Below are positions 19,474 through 27,228 of a stretch of DNA of 64,000 bases, piece after piece. The stretch comes from an uncultured Ignavibacteria bacterium (GTDB taxonomy: Bacteria; Bacteroidota; Ignavibacteria; Tepidaquicellales; OLB5). The stretch is taken from positions 62,001 to 126,000 of the forward strand of contig CALMYL010000012.1 of the NCBI GenBank assembly GCA_937873695.1. Direction: 5' to 3'. A program made the position numbers and the translations under genes. Every line of letters starts with the position of its first letter. Positions within the stretch are counted from its first letter, which is position 1. A model generated the notes under the pieces. The model saw only the letters and a list, made by a program, of their open reading frames with translations, did not search any database and had not been told where the DNA came from.

Positions 19474-19823
19474 GTATTTGGTAAAATATTATAAAAAACA
19501 AATATATTTAATATGTATGTCAGTTTCAATTGAAAAACTAAGCATTTTTGAGGTTTGATTAAGTACTTTTTTTGGCATTTCAAACCCTGTATATCCAGCT
19601 ATTATGATTACTTCAAGTCGCCGAATATTGATAGCAACACACCCCTCTCCTTTCAAGATACACCCGCAGGGGGTGTCGCAGTCAAGCAAAAGGCATGAGG
19701 AGAGGGGCAGGGGGAGAGGTCATAGAACACGGATGAGACTGATCATACTGATTTTCACAGATATTTATCAGTGTTAATCCACTCCATCAGTGTTATCCGT
19801 GTCCAATTGTTCATTTCTTCCAT
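19474..19823. repeat. Intergenic region with two dispersed-type palindromes
   Basis: This stretch holds no supported gene. Hairpin 1 (19642-19707): outer arms CCCCTCTCCT and AGGAGAGGGG, with an inner stem ACACCC/GGGTGT. Hairpin 2 (19727-19802): outer arms ACACGGAT and ATCCGTGT, with inner copies of ACTGAT and ATCAGT. Both look like mobile palindromic repeats, not regulatory sites. A 66-residue minus-strand frame (19489-19689) runs through hairpin 1 and is not credible. Confidence 0.6.
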
Positions 19824-19852
19824 AAAAAAAGGACGCTTTTGCAGCGTCCTTT
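19824..19852 (-). terminator. Intrinsic terminator of T9SS gene 19877-20794
   Basis: Arms AAAGGACGC (19828-19836) and GCGTCCTTT (19844-19852). On the minus strand the stem is followed by a T-run (plus-strand A-run from 19824). It lies 25 bases beyond the stop of the minus-strand gene. Confidence 0.88.
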
Positions 19853-19876
19853 AATAAACAAAAATGTATGATGCTC

Positions 19877-20794
19877 TTATTTTACTAAAATCATCTTATT
19901 TGTCTTCACAAAATCACCGGCGGTTAACCTGTAATAATATGAACCGCTTGGGAGTCCGGAAGCATTGAAATCATACTTGTATGTGCCGGGCTTTAACTCC
20001 TGGTTAACAAGTGTTGCAACTAATTGACCAACTGAATTATATATTACAAGATTTACATTTCTTGTCTTGGCTACACTGAATTCAATATTAGTAACCGGGT
20101 TAAACGGATTTGGATAGTTTTGTTTAAGCTCAAATGAGCGGGGAATTTCATTGCTAATGGGAGTTATACCGATTACAGGATTTGTAAGCTCAAAATCGTC
20201 TACCTGTGCAAAGTAACCGTCAGAAGTGCAATCAGTATTATATCTGAAGCCAATCCATACTGTCTGACCGATATAATCATCTAAAGGAACAAAATTCTGA
20301 TTGAATTCACCGTATGGTCCGCGATCAGCAATAGTTTCAATATAATGTGTGAAACTGCCTGGCAATGAATCAGTTGTACTTATCCAAATTTGTACACTAT
20401 CAAGATAAGGAAGTGAGCCACCTCCTAAAGTCATCCAATAGCTTAAATAAGCGCCTGCAGCCCAAACATGAATACGTTTTGTAACTAACCAAGCATCTGC
20501 AACTGTAGAAGGTGCACCGGTCGTATCTACGCTTGACCACCAGCTAACGCCGCAGGATTTAATTCCGGAATGAGATTTAGCTAACGAAGTGCTTAACCCA
20601 GGTAAACTTGATCCTGAATCTCTGACTGTCCAGTTTGTCATTGGATCAATAGGGAAACTGGCATTGTTATATTTTGACCAGCCAGCAGGCAGGGATAATG
20701 AGTCTAAGCCTTCAAAACCTTCAGTCCAATTTTGTGAGTAAATTGAACCCGATGTTAACAGGGCTGTAAATAAAATTAGTAATATCTTTTTCAT
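19877..20794 (-). CDS. T9SS-exported protein with choice-of-anchor J (cleaved adhesin-like) domain
   Basis: 305 residues. Signal peptide 1-20 (SGSIYSQ). The mature part begins NWTEGFEGLDSLSLPAGW, the typical opening of a choice-of-anchor J / cleaved-adhesin jelly-roll domain, and continues with AKSHSGIKSCGVSWW, WLVTKRI and the end YNTDCTSDGYFAQVDDFEL. A short linker leads to a T9SS type-A tail with ELKQNYPNPFNPVTNIEFSV and MILVK. No catalytic motif is present. It is likely a surface-bound carbohydrate or protein-binding module. Transcribed alone, with a terminator at 19824. Confidence 0.88.
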   Translation of the reverse strand: MKKILLILFTALLTSGSIYSQNWTEGFEGLDSLSLPAGWSKYNNASFPIDPMTNWTVRDSGSSLPGLSTSLAKSHSGIKSCGVSWWSSVDTTGAPSTVADAWLVTKRIHVWAAGAYLSYWMTLGGGSLPYLDSVQIWISTTDSLPGSFTHYIETIADRGPYGEFNQNFVPLDDYIGQTVWIGFRYNTDCTSDGYFAQVDDFELTNPVIGITPISNEIPRSFELKQNYPNPFNPVTNIEFSVAKTRNVNLVIYNSVGQLVATLVNQELKPGTYKYDFNASGLPSGSYYYRLTAGDFVKTNKMILVK

Positions 20795-20896
20795 GGTTCC
20801 TCCGTTGAAAAATAGTTAATTGAGATAAATGAATTTAACCATTTCTTAGCTAAAATTCCACTGAAAAATGAAAAATATGCATAAATATGTAATAAA

Positions 20897-20927
20897 TTGA
20901 ATTAAACATAAGCAAACGTTAAATTTG
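20897..20927 (+). promoter_or_regulatory. Promoter of hldD
   Basis: TTG (20897-20899), 20-base spacer, TAAATTTG (20920-20927): an exact match to TTG-N20-TAnnTTTG. The ATG follows 24 bases later at 20951, giving a leader of about 18 bases. Confidence 0.65.
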
Positions 20928-20950
20928 TACTCTAAACAATAAATACATTT

Positions 20951-21937
20951 ATGAAAATAATTACAGGCGGTGCGGGTTTTATTGGCAGTGCGATCTGCTG
21001 GAAACTTAATTTATCTGGTATTACGGATATAATTATTGTTGATGAAGATACCGGCGGAACAAAAAAGCAAAATCTTGAAGGTTTGAAATTCACTGATTTT
21101 GTTGAAAAAGATAAATTCTTAAAACAGGTTGAAACAGGTGCAATAAATTACGGAGTAGATTCCGTTTATCATATGGGCGCGTGCAGCTCAACCACTGAAA
21201 ACAATATGGGATACCTTATAGAAAATAATGTTGAGTATTCCAAATCACTTGGCAAATGGTGTTTAAGCAATAATGCAAAGTATATTTACGCCTCCAGCGC
21301 CGCGACCTACGGCGATGGCGCCAACGGGTTTGATGATGATATTGAAACTATCCCAAACCTTAAGCCGCTTAATAAATACGGCTTATCAAAGCAGATGTTC
21401 GATATGTGGGTAATAGAAAACAAGCTGCTTGATAAATTTACGGGATTGAAATATTTTAATGTATTCGGTCCCAATGAAACGCATAAAGGCAGTATGCGCT
21501 CAATGGTGAATAAAGCGTATGACCAGATAAAAGAAACAGGAAAGCTTAAGCTCTTTCGTTCACTTAAACCTGAATATAAAGATGGCGAGCAGATGCGGGA
21601 CTTTATTTATGTGAAGGATGCAGTTGATATGACATTGTTCTTTGATCCCATAAACGGGGAAGGCAAATACAGCACAGGAATTTATAATATCGGCTCAGGC
21701 AGGGCGGCAACATGGCTTGATGCGGCGAATGCGGTATTTAAAGCGCTTGGCAAAGAGCCGCAAATTGAGTGGATAGATATGCCCGATAATATAAAGGACC
21801 AGTACCAGTATTACAGTAAAGCTAACATGAATAAGCTCCGCCAGGCCGGATACAAAAATGAATGCATGAAGCTGGAGGATTCTGTGAGGGATTATGTTGA
21901 AGGATATCTTGTGACCGGTGAATTTCTTAAAGTTTAA
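20951..21937 (+). CDS. hldD: ADP-L-glycero-D-manno-heptose-6-epimerase
   Basis: Epimerises ADP-D-glycero- to ADP-L-glycero-D-manno-heptose, the donor for LPS-core heptosyltransferases. 328 residues of the extended SDR family. NAD(P)-binding GGAGFIGSAICWKLN is followed by DIIIVDEDTGG and the HldD-type NLEGLKFTDFVEKDKF. The catalytic segment is ASSAATYGDG followed by LNKYGLSKQMFDMWV (YxxxK). FNVFGPNETHKGSMRSMVNKAYDQI and RDFIYVKDAVDMTLFF are also family-typical. It lies beside the glycosylation operon that ends in a GT9 gene. Soluble, cytosolic. HldD is assigned over generic epimerases from the NLxxL and GPNExHKGxMxS stretches. Confidence 0.92.
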   Translation: MKIITGGAGFIGSAICWKLNLSGITDIIIVDEDTGGTKKQNLEGLKFTDFVEKDKFLKQVETGAINYGVDSVYHMGACSSTTENNMGYLIENNVEYSKSLGKWCLSNNAKYIYASSAATYGDGANGFDDDIETIPNLKPLNKYGLSKQMFDMWVIENKLLDKFTGLKYFNVFGPNETHKGSMRSMVNKAYDQIKETGKLKLFRSLKPEYKDGEQMRDFIYVKDAVDMTLFFDPINGEGKYSTGIYNIGSGRAATWLDAANAVFKALGKEPQIEWIDMPDNIKDQYQYYSKANMNKLRQAGYKNECMKLEDSVRDYVEGYLVTGEFLKV

Positions 21938-21942
21938 TGAAC

Positions 21943-22110
21943 GAAAAGCAAAACAAAAGATAGACACAAAGGCACAAAGACTCAAAGAGAAGCAAAATCA
22001 AAACAAAAGATAGACACAAAGACTCAAAGACTCGAAGAGAAGCAGAAGACACTCAAGATTTAAAAAGGAAAAACTTTGAGCGTTGGAGACTTAGAGTCCG
22101 TTTTGTGTTT
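21943..22110. repeat. Left block of nested A/B repeats around the GxxExxY gene
   Basis: Two A units of the type GACACAAAGGCACAAAGACT (about 21963 and 22014) and one B unit (about 22072-22100, AAACTTTGAG...TTAGAGTCC). A has an internal 8-9 base period of CACAAAG. B is an imperfect reverse complement of A, so A and B can pair as a hairpin. More copies lie on the other side of the gene at 22549-22930. Confidence 0.75.
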
Positions 22111-22139
22111 TAAATGATAAAAACAAAAGTTTTATTGAA

Positions 22140-22544
22140 ATGGAAATGAAAAAGGAGTTAGTCCCATTAAGTGATAGTGAAGAAGAAATTGGAAAAATAA
22201 TTGTTAATTCCGCATATAAAGTGCATTCTGCATTGGGCCCGGGGTTGCTGGAAAAAATATATGAGATATGCTTTGTCCATGAATTGAAGAAAGCAGGTTT
22301 AAATGCGCTAAGGCAAATTGATCTTCCAATCCAATATGATGGTATTATATTCGATGAGGGTTTAAGAATTGATGTATTTGTGGAAGATTTGGTAATATGT
22401 GAAATAAAAGCGGTCGAACATGTGAATCCTTTATGGAATGCGCAGGTATTAAGTCACTTGAAGTTGACAGATAAACGCCTGGGCTACTTAATTTATTTTA
22501 ATGTTGAAAAAATAAAAGATGGGATTAAGCGAATAATAAGATAG
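22140..22544 (+). CDS. GxxExxY protein
   Basis: 134 residues of the GxxExxY family (PD-(D/E)XK-nuclease-like fold, function unestablished). The name-giving motif is seen in SALGPGLLEKIYEICF. The nuclease-like core follows: LRIDVFVEDLVICEIKAVE, with Asp, Glu and Lys where PD-(D/E)XK enzymes have catalytic residues, then HLKLTDKRLGYLIYFN. The start may be ATG 22140 or 22146. The gene is alone and sits inside a field of nested hairpin-forming repeats (21943-22110 and 22549-22930). Members are often scattered in multiple copies per genome, which suits a mobile or repeat-associated cassette. Confidence 0.88.
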   Translation: MEMKKELVPLSDSEEEIGKIIVNSAYKVHSALGPGLLEKIYEICFVHELKKAGLNALRQIDLPIQYDGIIFDEGLRIDVFVEDLVICEIKAVEHVNPLWNAQVLSHLKLTDKRLGYLIYFNVEKIKDGIKRIIR

Positions 22545-22548
22545 AAAA

Positions 22549-22930
22549 AACTTAGAGCCTTAGAGACTTAGTGTCCGCTTTATGTTTTAATTGATCAAAA
22601 CAGAAGATAGACACAAAGGCACAAAGACTCGAAAAGAAGCAGAAGACATTCCATATTTTGATAGAAAAAACTTAGAGCCTTAGAGTCTTAGTGTCCGCTT
22701 TATGTTTTAATTGATCAAAACAGAAGATAGACGCAAAGGCACAAAGACTCAAAGAGAATCAAAATCAAAACAGAAGATAGACACAAAGGCACAAAGACTC
22801 AAAGAGAAGCAAAATCAAAACAGAAGAAAGACACAAAGACTTAAAGAGAAGCAGAAGATATCCAATACCTTGATAGAAAAAGCTTTGAGCCTTAGAGCCT
22901 TTGAGTCTTAGTGTCCGCTTTTTGTTTTGA
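22549..22930. repeat. Right block of nested A/B repeats around the GxxExxY gene
   Basis: B-A-B-A-A-A-B order: B units near 22551, 22668 and 22880; A units near 22608, 22731, 22781 and 22829. A typical A unit is AGACACAAAGGCACAAAGAC with a following AGAGAAGC. A typical B unit is CTTAGAGCCTTAGAGTCTTA followed by GTGTCCGCTTT. A-to-B pairs are separated by about 30 bases and fold into imperfect hairpins of ~30 bp. A longer period of about 120 bases joins the first two B-A sets. A 66-residue frame here is only repeat translation. Confidence 0.75.
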
Positions 22931-22953
22931 TTTTTGCTTGCCGCAAACACATT

Positions 22954-23718
22954 TCATCTAACGGCTTCCCATTCTTTGCTTACAGATTTGTTTTTGAAGA
23001 AGACTGAGAACGAATTCTTCGTCCAGTCGCCGAAAACTTTAATATAGCCGAATTTCCTGTATCTGCGGGGTGATTCATATACAAGCATCTCATTCATAAA
23101 TTTTATTCTTCCGCCGCCAAGTTTTTTTATTCTCCTGTAAAGATCGTAATCTTCACCGGCGGCCAGGAGCTCATTGTAGCCGTTCACTTTCCTGAAAATA
23201 TCGCTTCTTACCATCTGGCACTCACCTCTGCCCATACCCATTCCAATTGCATTAAGCATTCTAACGTAATTATTATAAAACCCATGGAAAATCTTATCCG
23301 ATAGCCTTACATCATCAGGGAATACATGGAATCTGCAGGTGAGCGCGTAGTTCTTTTCATCTGCAAACGCGGCAAGCGATTCCCTGAAAAATGACTCAGT
23401 ATCCTGAATGATAGTATCGGCATTCAGAAAATACAAAAATTCACCTTCTGCCGGCCGTGCCCCCGCGTTTCTGCCCTGGGGTATATTCTGTTTAACGCCG
23501 GGTTCGGCTTTCACAACTTTATCAACAAGAGTTGTAAGCAGCGTTAATGTACCATCGGTACTGCCGCCATCGGAAACAACAATTTCCATATTGTATTTTT
23601 CTTTCAGAAGGGGAGTGAATTGTTCCAGTGTCTTAACGATGAGCTTTTCTTCGTTGAGTGTGGGGATAATTACGCTTATTTTGGGGGAGTTTTGCAAATG
23701 CAGAAAATATTCTAACAA
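22954..23718 (-). CDS. Glycosyltransferase family 2
   Basis: 254 residues of a GT-A fold family 2 enzyme. ISVIIPTLNEEKLIVKTLEQF opens the fold; EIVVSDGGSTDGTL binds the nucleotide; GRNAGARPAEGEFLYFLNADTII contains the metal-binding DxD-like NAD. Later, GRGECQMVRSDIFRKVNGYNE and AGEDYDLYRRIKKLGG match the acceptor ED motif. A hydrophobic end is absent, so it is soluble or peripheral. The start is probably TTG at 23718; a TTG a few codons later is also possible. Likely part of envelope or exopolysaccharide synthesis. Substrates cannot be read. Confidence 0.85.
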   Translation of the reverse strand: MLEYFLHLQNSPKISVIIPTLNEEKLIVKTLEQFTPLLKEKYNMEIVVSDGGSTDGTLTLLTTLVDKVVKAEPGVKQNIPQGRNAGARPAEGEFLYFLNADTIIQDTESFFRESLAAFADEKNYALTCRFHVFPDDVRLSDKIFHGFYNNYVRMLNAIGMGMGRGECQMVRSDIFRKVNGYNELLAAGEDYDLYRRIKKLGGGRIKFMNEMLVYESPRRYRKFGYIKVFGDWTKNSFSVFFKNKSVSKEWEAVR

Positions 23719-23798
23719 TATTTATATACACGAACAGACAAAATAATAGGAGTGTAAAACTGGTTTACACTCCTGATTAAAGATCATTGGTAAAAAGA

Positions 23799-24026
23799 TC
23801 AGCCGGCCTGTTTCATTTCGGCAACCATCTTGGCATATCCCTTTTTCTTCAGAGTCCTGAGCGCGCTGGTGGATATTCTTAAAGTAACAAATTTGCTCTC
23901 TTCCTCTATCCAGATCCTCTTGGATCTCAAATTGGGAAGCTGTTTCCTTTTTGTTTTGTTATGCGCGTGTGAAACATGGTTACCTGAAAGCGGCTTCTTT
24001 CCTGATAATTGACAAACTTTTGACAT
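23799..24026 (-). CDS. rpmB: 50S ribosomal protein L28
   Basis: 75 residues. The family pattern is complete: MSKVCQLSGKKPLSGNHVSHAHNKTKRKQLPNL, then RIWIEEESKFVTLRISTSALRTLKKKG. The CxxC zinc-ribbon form seen in some L28 proteins is not present (single Cys at position 5). The next gene upstream on the same strand (24104-24307) is a small basic protein 77 bases away. Confidence 0.97.
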   Translation of the reverse strand: MSKVCQLSGKKPLSGNHVSHAHNKTKRKQLPNLRSKRIWIEEESKFVTLRISTSALRTLKKKGYAKMVAEMKQAG

Positions 24027-24103
24027 AATACTATCTTCTTTTCCGGATTAAATATTCTTTACTAAAAATTTTACAGTTTAAACAGCTTTGCCGCTGTTCA
24101 AAC

Positions 24104-24307
24104 TTACGGTTTGTATGGTTTTAATGATGATTCGTACACCTTCTGCATTCTCTCAAGAAATTTCCAGGTGCCTTTTTCGGTCTTTACTGATTCAATGAAT
24201 TTTACATTAAGCAGTTTGGTCTCTTTTCCTGAATCAGGATCTATAACTGACTCTGCCTTTTTGCCTAATTTTCCTGCTTTATCCGCAAATGTTTGTTGTT
24301 TAGCCAT
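24104..24307 (-). CDS. Small basic hypothetical protein upstream of L28
   Basis: 67 residues, Lys-rich, no signal peptide or membrane helix. Sequence features: MAKQQTFADKAGKLGKK, then SGKETKLLNVKFIESVKTEKGTWKF and a helical end. In Bacteroidota, L28 is usually clustered with L33 and a small DUF4295 protein. This one holds that position and is similar in size and charge, with an ExVKTxKGTxxF stretch reminiscent of DUF4295 (KSEKTGAYTFKE), but I cannot confirm that family. A ribosome-associated role is a guess. Coding is supported by position, base use and a start matching a small-protein N-terminus. Confidence 0.6.
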   Translation of the reverse strand: MAKQQTFADKAGKLGKKAESVIDPDSGKETKLLNVKFIESVKTEKGTWKFLERMQKVYESSLKPYKP

Positions 24308-24360
24308 CTTCTGTTAGTATGTGAAATTGTATTAAAGCTACAAAAATAAAAGAAAAATAC

Positions 24361-25377
24361 TTAAAAATAAAGTCCATACCAAACTCCCTCAGGTGAAATC
24401 TTAACTGCCGGTGCGGGAAAATGGTAAAAATTCAATATTTTCTTTAATTTTTTCATGAAATCTGATTTTCCGGGGAGTTGGTTTACGTCCCAGTCAAAAG
24501 ATAAATACCACTCAACCTGCGCTTTACCGCTGCCTGAAACATGGCTGGCATCCTTAATGCTCATTCCAACCGCTAAAGCCAGGAAATTCGGGTAAAATTT
24601 AGCTTTGGTCACCGATTTCGGCAAAACCATCATAGGGTTTACACTCAGCCAGAATGTCATATTAGTATAATCATCCAGCAGGTCATCCTGTGTGCTGGAT
24701 GTTTTTGATTTGATCCAGCTTGGTTTAAAACTCCATTTAAAATTAACATGTTTCAGCGGCTTTATCTCCTCCTGCAGAAATGGATATACCGCCCCGAATA
24801 CATTTGCTCCCATATCGCCCCAGTCAAATCCCCAGTTTGGGGCAAAGCCGTCGTTGATCTCAATATATGTTTCGTACGCAAATGATGTTATTGCGCCGTA
24901 AAGCAGCGCTTTGCCTGGCGCAATTCCAGCCCATTCGTAAGCGACTGATGTAGCAACCGTGAAAACATTCGCGGTATAGACGTGTGAGGCCTTATCCATA
25001 TTCCGGGCGTAATAACCATCGGCTGCGTATTTAAAATAGTCCCGTTTATCCTTCCACCATGTGTTGGAGTAATATATATGAAATCCGGTAAACACACCTG
25101 CGCCAACAACACCAAGTATTGTAAGCTTCAGCGGATCTGCTTTATACTGTTTTATCTTCTTCGGCGTTTTCAGGTAAAAGTTGTTATTGATATCCTGCAA
25201 TGTTTTTTTTGGGGAACCGGCGTCCAGCTTGTAATATCCTGTTTTCTTTTTTTCTTTCAGTTTCAGTTTTACTGAACTGAATTCGAATTTATTTCCTCCG
25301 CCGGAGAAATCTTCAGCAAGAAGAGAATGCCCCATGCAAACTAATGCTGCCGCAATCAGGATTACAATTTTTTTCAT
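24361..25377 (-). CDS. DUF2279 family predicted periplasmic/outer-membrane protein (copy 2)
   Basis: 338 residues with a signal peptide (about 1-21, ending LLAED). The DUF2279 core: YYSNTWWKDKRDYFKYAADGYYARNMDKASHVYTANVF, then EWAGIAPGKALLYGAITSFAYETYIEINDGFAPNWGFDWGDMGANVFGAV. The alternating hydrophobic helices and the DKxxH motif are well kept. Its ATG overlaps the stop of the upstream paralogue by one base (TAATG), so the two are translationally coupled. No enzymatic role is established for the family; lipid A or envelope modification has been suggested from context in related YfiM proteins, which I regard as inference. Confidence 0.85.
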   Translation of the reverse strand: MKKIVILIAAALVCMGHSLLAEDFSGGGNKFEFSSVKLKLKEKKKTGYYKLDAGSPKKTLQDINNNFYLKTPKKIKQYKADPLKLTILGVVGAGVFTGFHIYYSNTWWKDKRDYFKYAADGYYARNMDKASHVYTANVFTVATSVAYEWAGIAPGKALLYGAITSFAYETYIEINDGFAPNWGFDWGDMGANVFGAVYPFLQEEIKPLKHVNFKWSFKPSWIKSKTSSTQDDLLDDYTNMTFWLSVNPMMVLPKSVTKAKFYPNFLALAVGMSIKDASHVSGSGKAQVEWYLSFDWDVNQLPGKSDFMKKLKKILNFYHFPAPAVKISPEGVWYGLYF

Positions 25378-26351
25378 TACCAGTTTACTATATATTGAAC
25401 GCCGTCTTTGTTGAATCTTAGCGCAGGAAGCGGCAGGAACCTGAAATGATTTATAATATTTTTAAACCATATCATGAATTTTGAATTGCCCGGAATAATG
25501 CGCTCCCAATTGAGATCAAGCCCTACGTAATAATCCGCGTAGCGTTTGTCATATTCAGTGTAATGGTTCACACCGTACCCGGTCACAACATTAAGGTAAT
25601 CAGGCCAGAAATTCTTTGCCTTTTTCCCCAGGAAATCATGCACATTAATTGAAAGCCACATTGTCTGTCCGTTATAATCGTCAAGGAACGCGCCGTTCTT
25701 TTTGCCGGAAGTAATTTCTTCAGAAGGTAAGTAGCTCCATTTAAAATTAAAGCTCCTCAGCGGTTTCCAGTAATACTGAGCAACCGGATAAAGAGCGCCT
25801 GTAACATTGCATATCTGGTCACCCATAGAAAATCCCCAGTCAGTTGCAAAACCGTCTTCTATTTCAACATCTGTCATGTACGCAATGCTGAAAGCCGCTC
25901 CAAGCCACACAGATGCTGTCGGAGAAAAACCCGCCCACTCAAGCGCGCCGCGGTAAATTGCCTGTATCAGCGCTCCATCAAAAAAGTGGCCCGTCTTATC
26001 CGCGCTCATAGCGTAGTCCCAGTCATTCTGAAAGTGGAACTTGCCGCGCTGTCCGCTCCACCAGGCATTTTTCTGGTAGTTGTGCAGCCACAAAAAAGCG
26101 CCGGCAGTTACACCGGTTATTGCGCCAAATTTAAGGTAGTTGATCTTATATTTGTGCTGCGTAAGCTGTGAACCGCTTTTGGTCTGCCTGCCTGTATTAT
26201 TCGCGGTTGAATCTATCAGGCTGAACTTATCTTTAAGCTTAAGTTTAATTTCTCCGTGATATCCATTGCCGGTCAATTCCTGCGTAAAAATTCCGGCATT
26301 CAGCAGTAAACTGAATGATGCAAACAAAACGATCTTGAAAATGCTGCTCAA
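25377..26351 (-). CDS. DUF2279 family predicted periplasmic/outer-membrane protein (copy 1)
   Basis: 324 residues with signal peptide (1-23, AGIFTQE). It shares the whole DUF2279 plan with the next gene: LHNYQKNAWWSGQRGKFHFQNDWDYAMSADKTGHFFDGALI (DKxGH), then LEWAGFSPTASVWLGAAFSIAYMTDVEIEDGFATDWGFSMGDQICNVTGALYP and a C-terminal region with WPDYLNVVTGYGVNHY. The pair are tandem paralogues joined by a TAATG overlap. The final residues (LPALRFNKDGVQYIVNW against FPAPAVKISPEGVWYGLYF in the other copy) end in an aromatic residue, as barrel-associated proteins do. Upstream 26352-26631 shows nothing beyond AT-rich spacer. Confidence 0.85.
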   Translation of the reverse strand: MSSIFKIVLFASFSLLLNAGIFTQELTGNGYHGEIKLKLKDKFSLIDSTANNTGRQTKSGSQLTQHKYKINYLKFGAITGVTAGAFLWLHNYQKNAWWSGQRGKFHFQNDWDYAMSADKTGHFFDGALIQAIYRGALEWAGFSPTASVWLGAAFSIAYMTDVEIEDGFATDWGFSMGDQICNVTGALYPVAQYYWKPLRSFNFKWSYLPSEEITSGKKNGAFLDDYNGQTMWLSINVHDFLGKKAKNFWPDYLNVVTGYGVNHYTEYDKRYADYYVGLDLNWERIIPGNSKFMIWFKNIINHFRFLPLPALRFNKDGVQYIVNW

Positions 26352-26631
26352 TTTAATAGTTATGACTTAATTATTACTTTTATAAATATACTAAAATTCT
26401 TCACAGAATGTTGTAAGTTTACCTTAAAATCTTCGCTAATTCAATACTTGGATTTATGGTGCAAATTGTACCACTTTAAAAACCTCTGCTGCGGAAACGG
26501 GTTTAAGAATGTGCTGCTGATAATGTAATTAAGAATTATGAATTTTAATTCCCTGAGATTTTTACCATAAAGCGCCGGCGTATGCAAATTTGTAAATTGA
26601 TTTTTCAATCAATTACAGATATTTTTGAAGA

Positions 26632-27228
26632 TTGAAGACATTACCAATTTACACATACGGTTTCGAAGTACTGCGCAAAAAGACCAAAAAGGTCACCAAA
26701 ATTGATGATAAATTCATTGAGCTTGTAGGCAGTATGTTTAATACTATGCATAAAGCTTCAGGTATCGGGCTTGCAGCTCCGCAGATCGGAAGCGATATGG
26801 CGCTTACGGTAATTGATATTTCGCGCACAGAAGAAAAAAAGAAAATTAAAACTGAACCACTGACCCTGATAAACCCTGTGATTAAAGACTATCACGGAGA
26901 AATAACGCTTGAAGAAGGATGCCTGAGTATACCTTATGTGAGGGGTGATGTGACACGACCTGAAACAATTTATGTTGAATACCAGGATCTTGATCTGAAC
27001 AGGCATTATATTGAACTGAAAGGATTTATCGCAAGGGTAGCGCAGCATGAAATTGACCATCTCAACGGCATTCTGTTTATAGACCATCTTAATAAAGATG
27101 AAAAGAAAATTCTGAAACCTGAACTTGATCTTATCCGCAAAGGTGAAATTGAAACTGATTATCTGCTTGCAGAGCTTCCCCAAAAAGGAAAGGGCGCCGG
27201 GCAGCATTCAGTAAAACATCACAAGTAA
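26632..27228 (+). CDS. def: Peptide deformylase
   Basis: Removes the formyl group from N-terminal Met of new proteins; Fe/Zn metalloenzyme. 198 residues with all three motifs: GIGLAAPQ (motif 1), EGCLSIP (motif 2, metal-binding Cys) and QHEIDHLNG (motif 3, HExxH-type). The start is TTG at 26632, giving MKTLPIYTYG, the usual deformylase N-terminus; no ATG would retain it. The stop overlaps the fmt ATG (TAATG), the classic def-fmt arrangement. The C-terminal extension after the HLN motif (about 45 residues, Lys-rich) is longer than in E. coli, as in many Bacteroidota. Confidence 0.96.
   Translation: MKTLPIYTYGFEVLRKKTKKVTKIDDKFIELVGSMFNTMHKASGIGLAAPQIGSDMALTVIDISRTEEKKKIKTEPLTLINPVIKDYHGEITLEEGCLSIPYVRGDVTRPETIYVEYQDLDLNRHYIELKGFIARVAQHEIDHLNGILFIDHLNKDEKKILKPELDLIRKGEIETDYLLAELPQKGKGAGQHSVKHHK

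Noticed and set aside
22711-22911. 66-residue frame in the repeat field
   Set aside because: It only translates the A/B repeats.
21943-22930. CRISPR-like array
   Set aside because: Units are nested and partly inverted, spacing is irregular and no unique spacers or cas genes are present.
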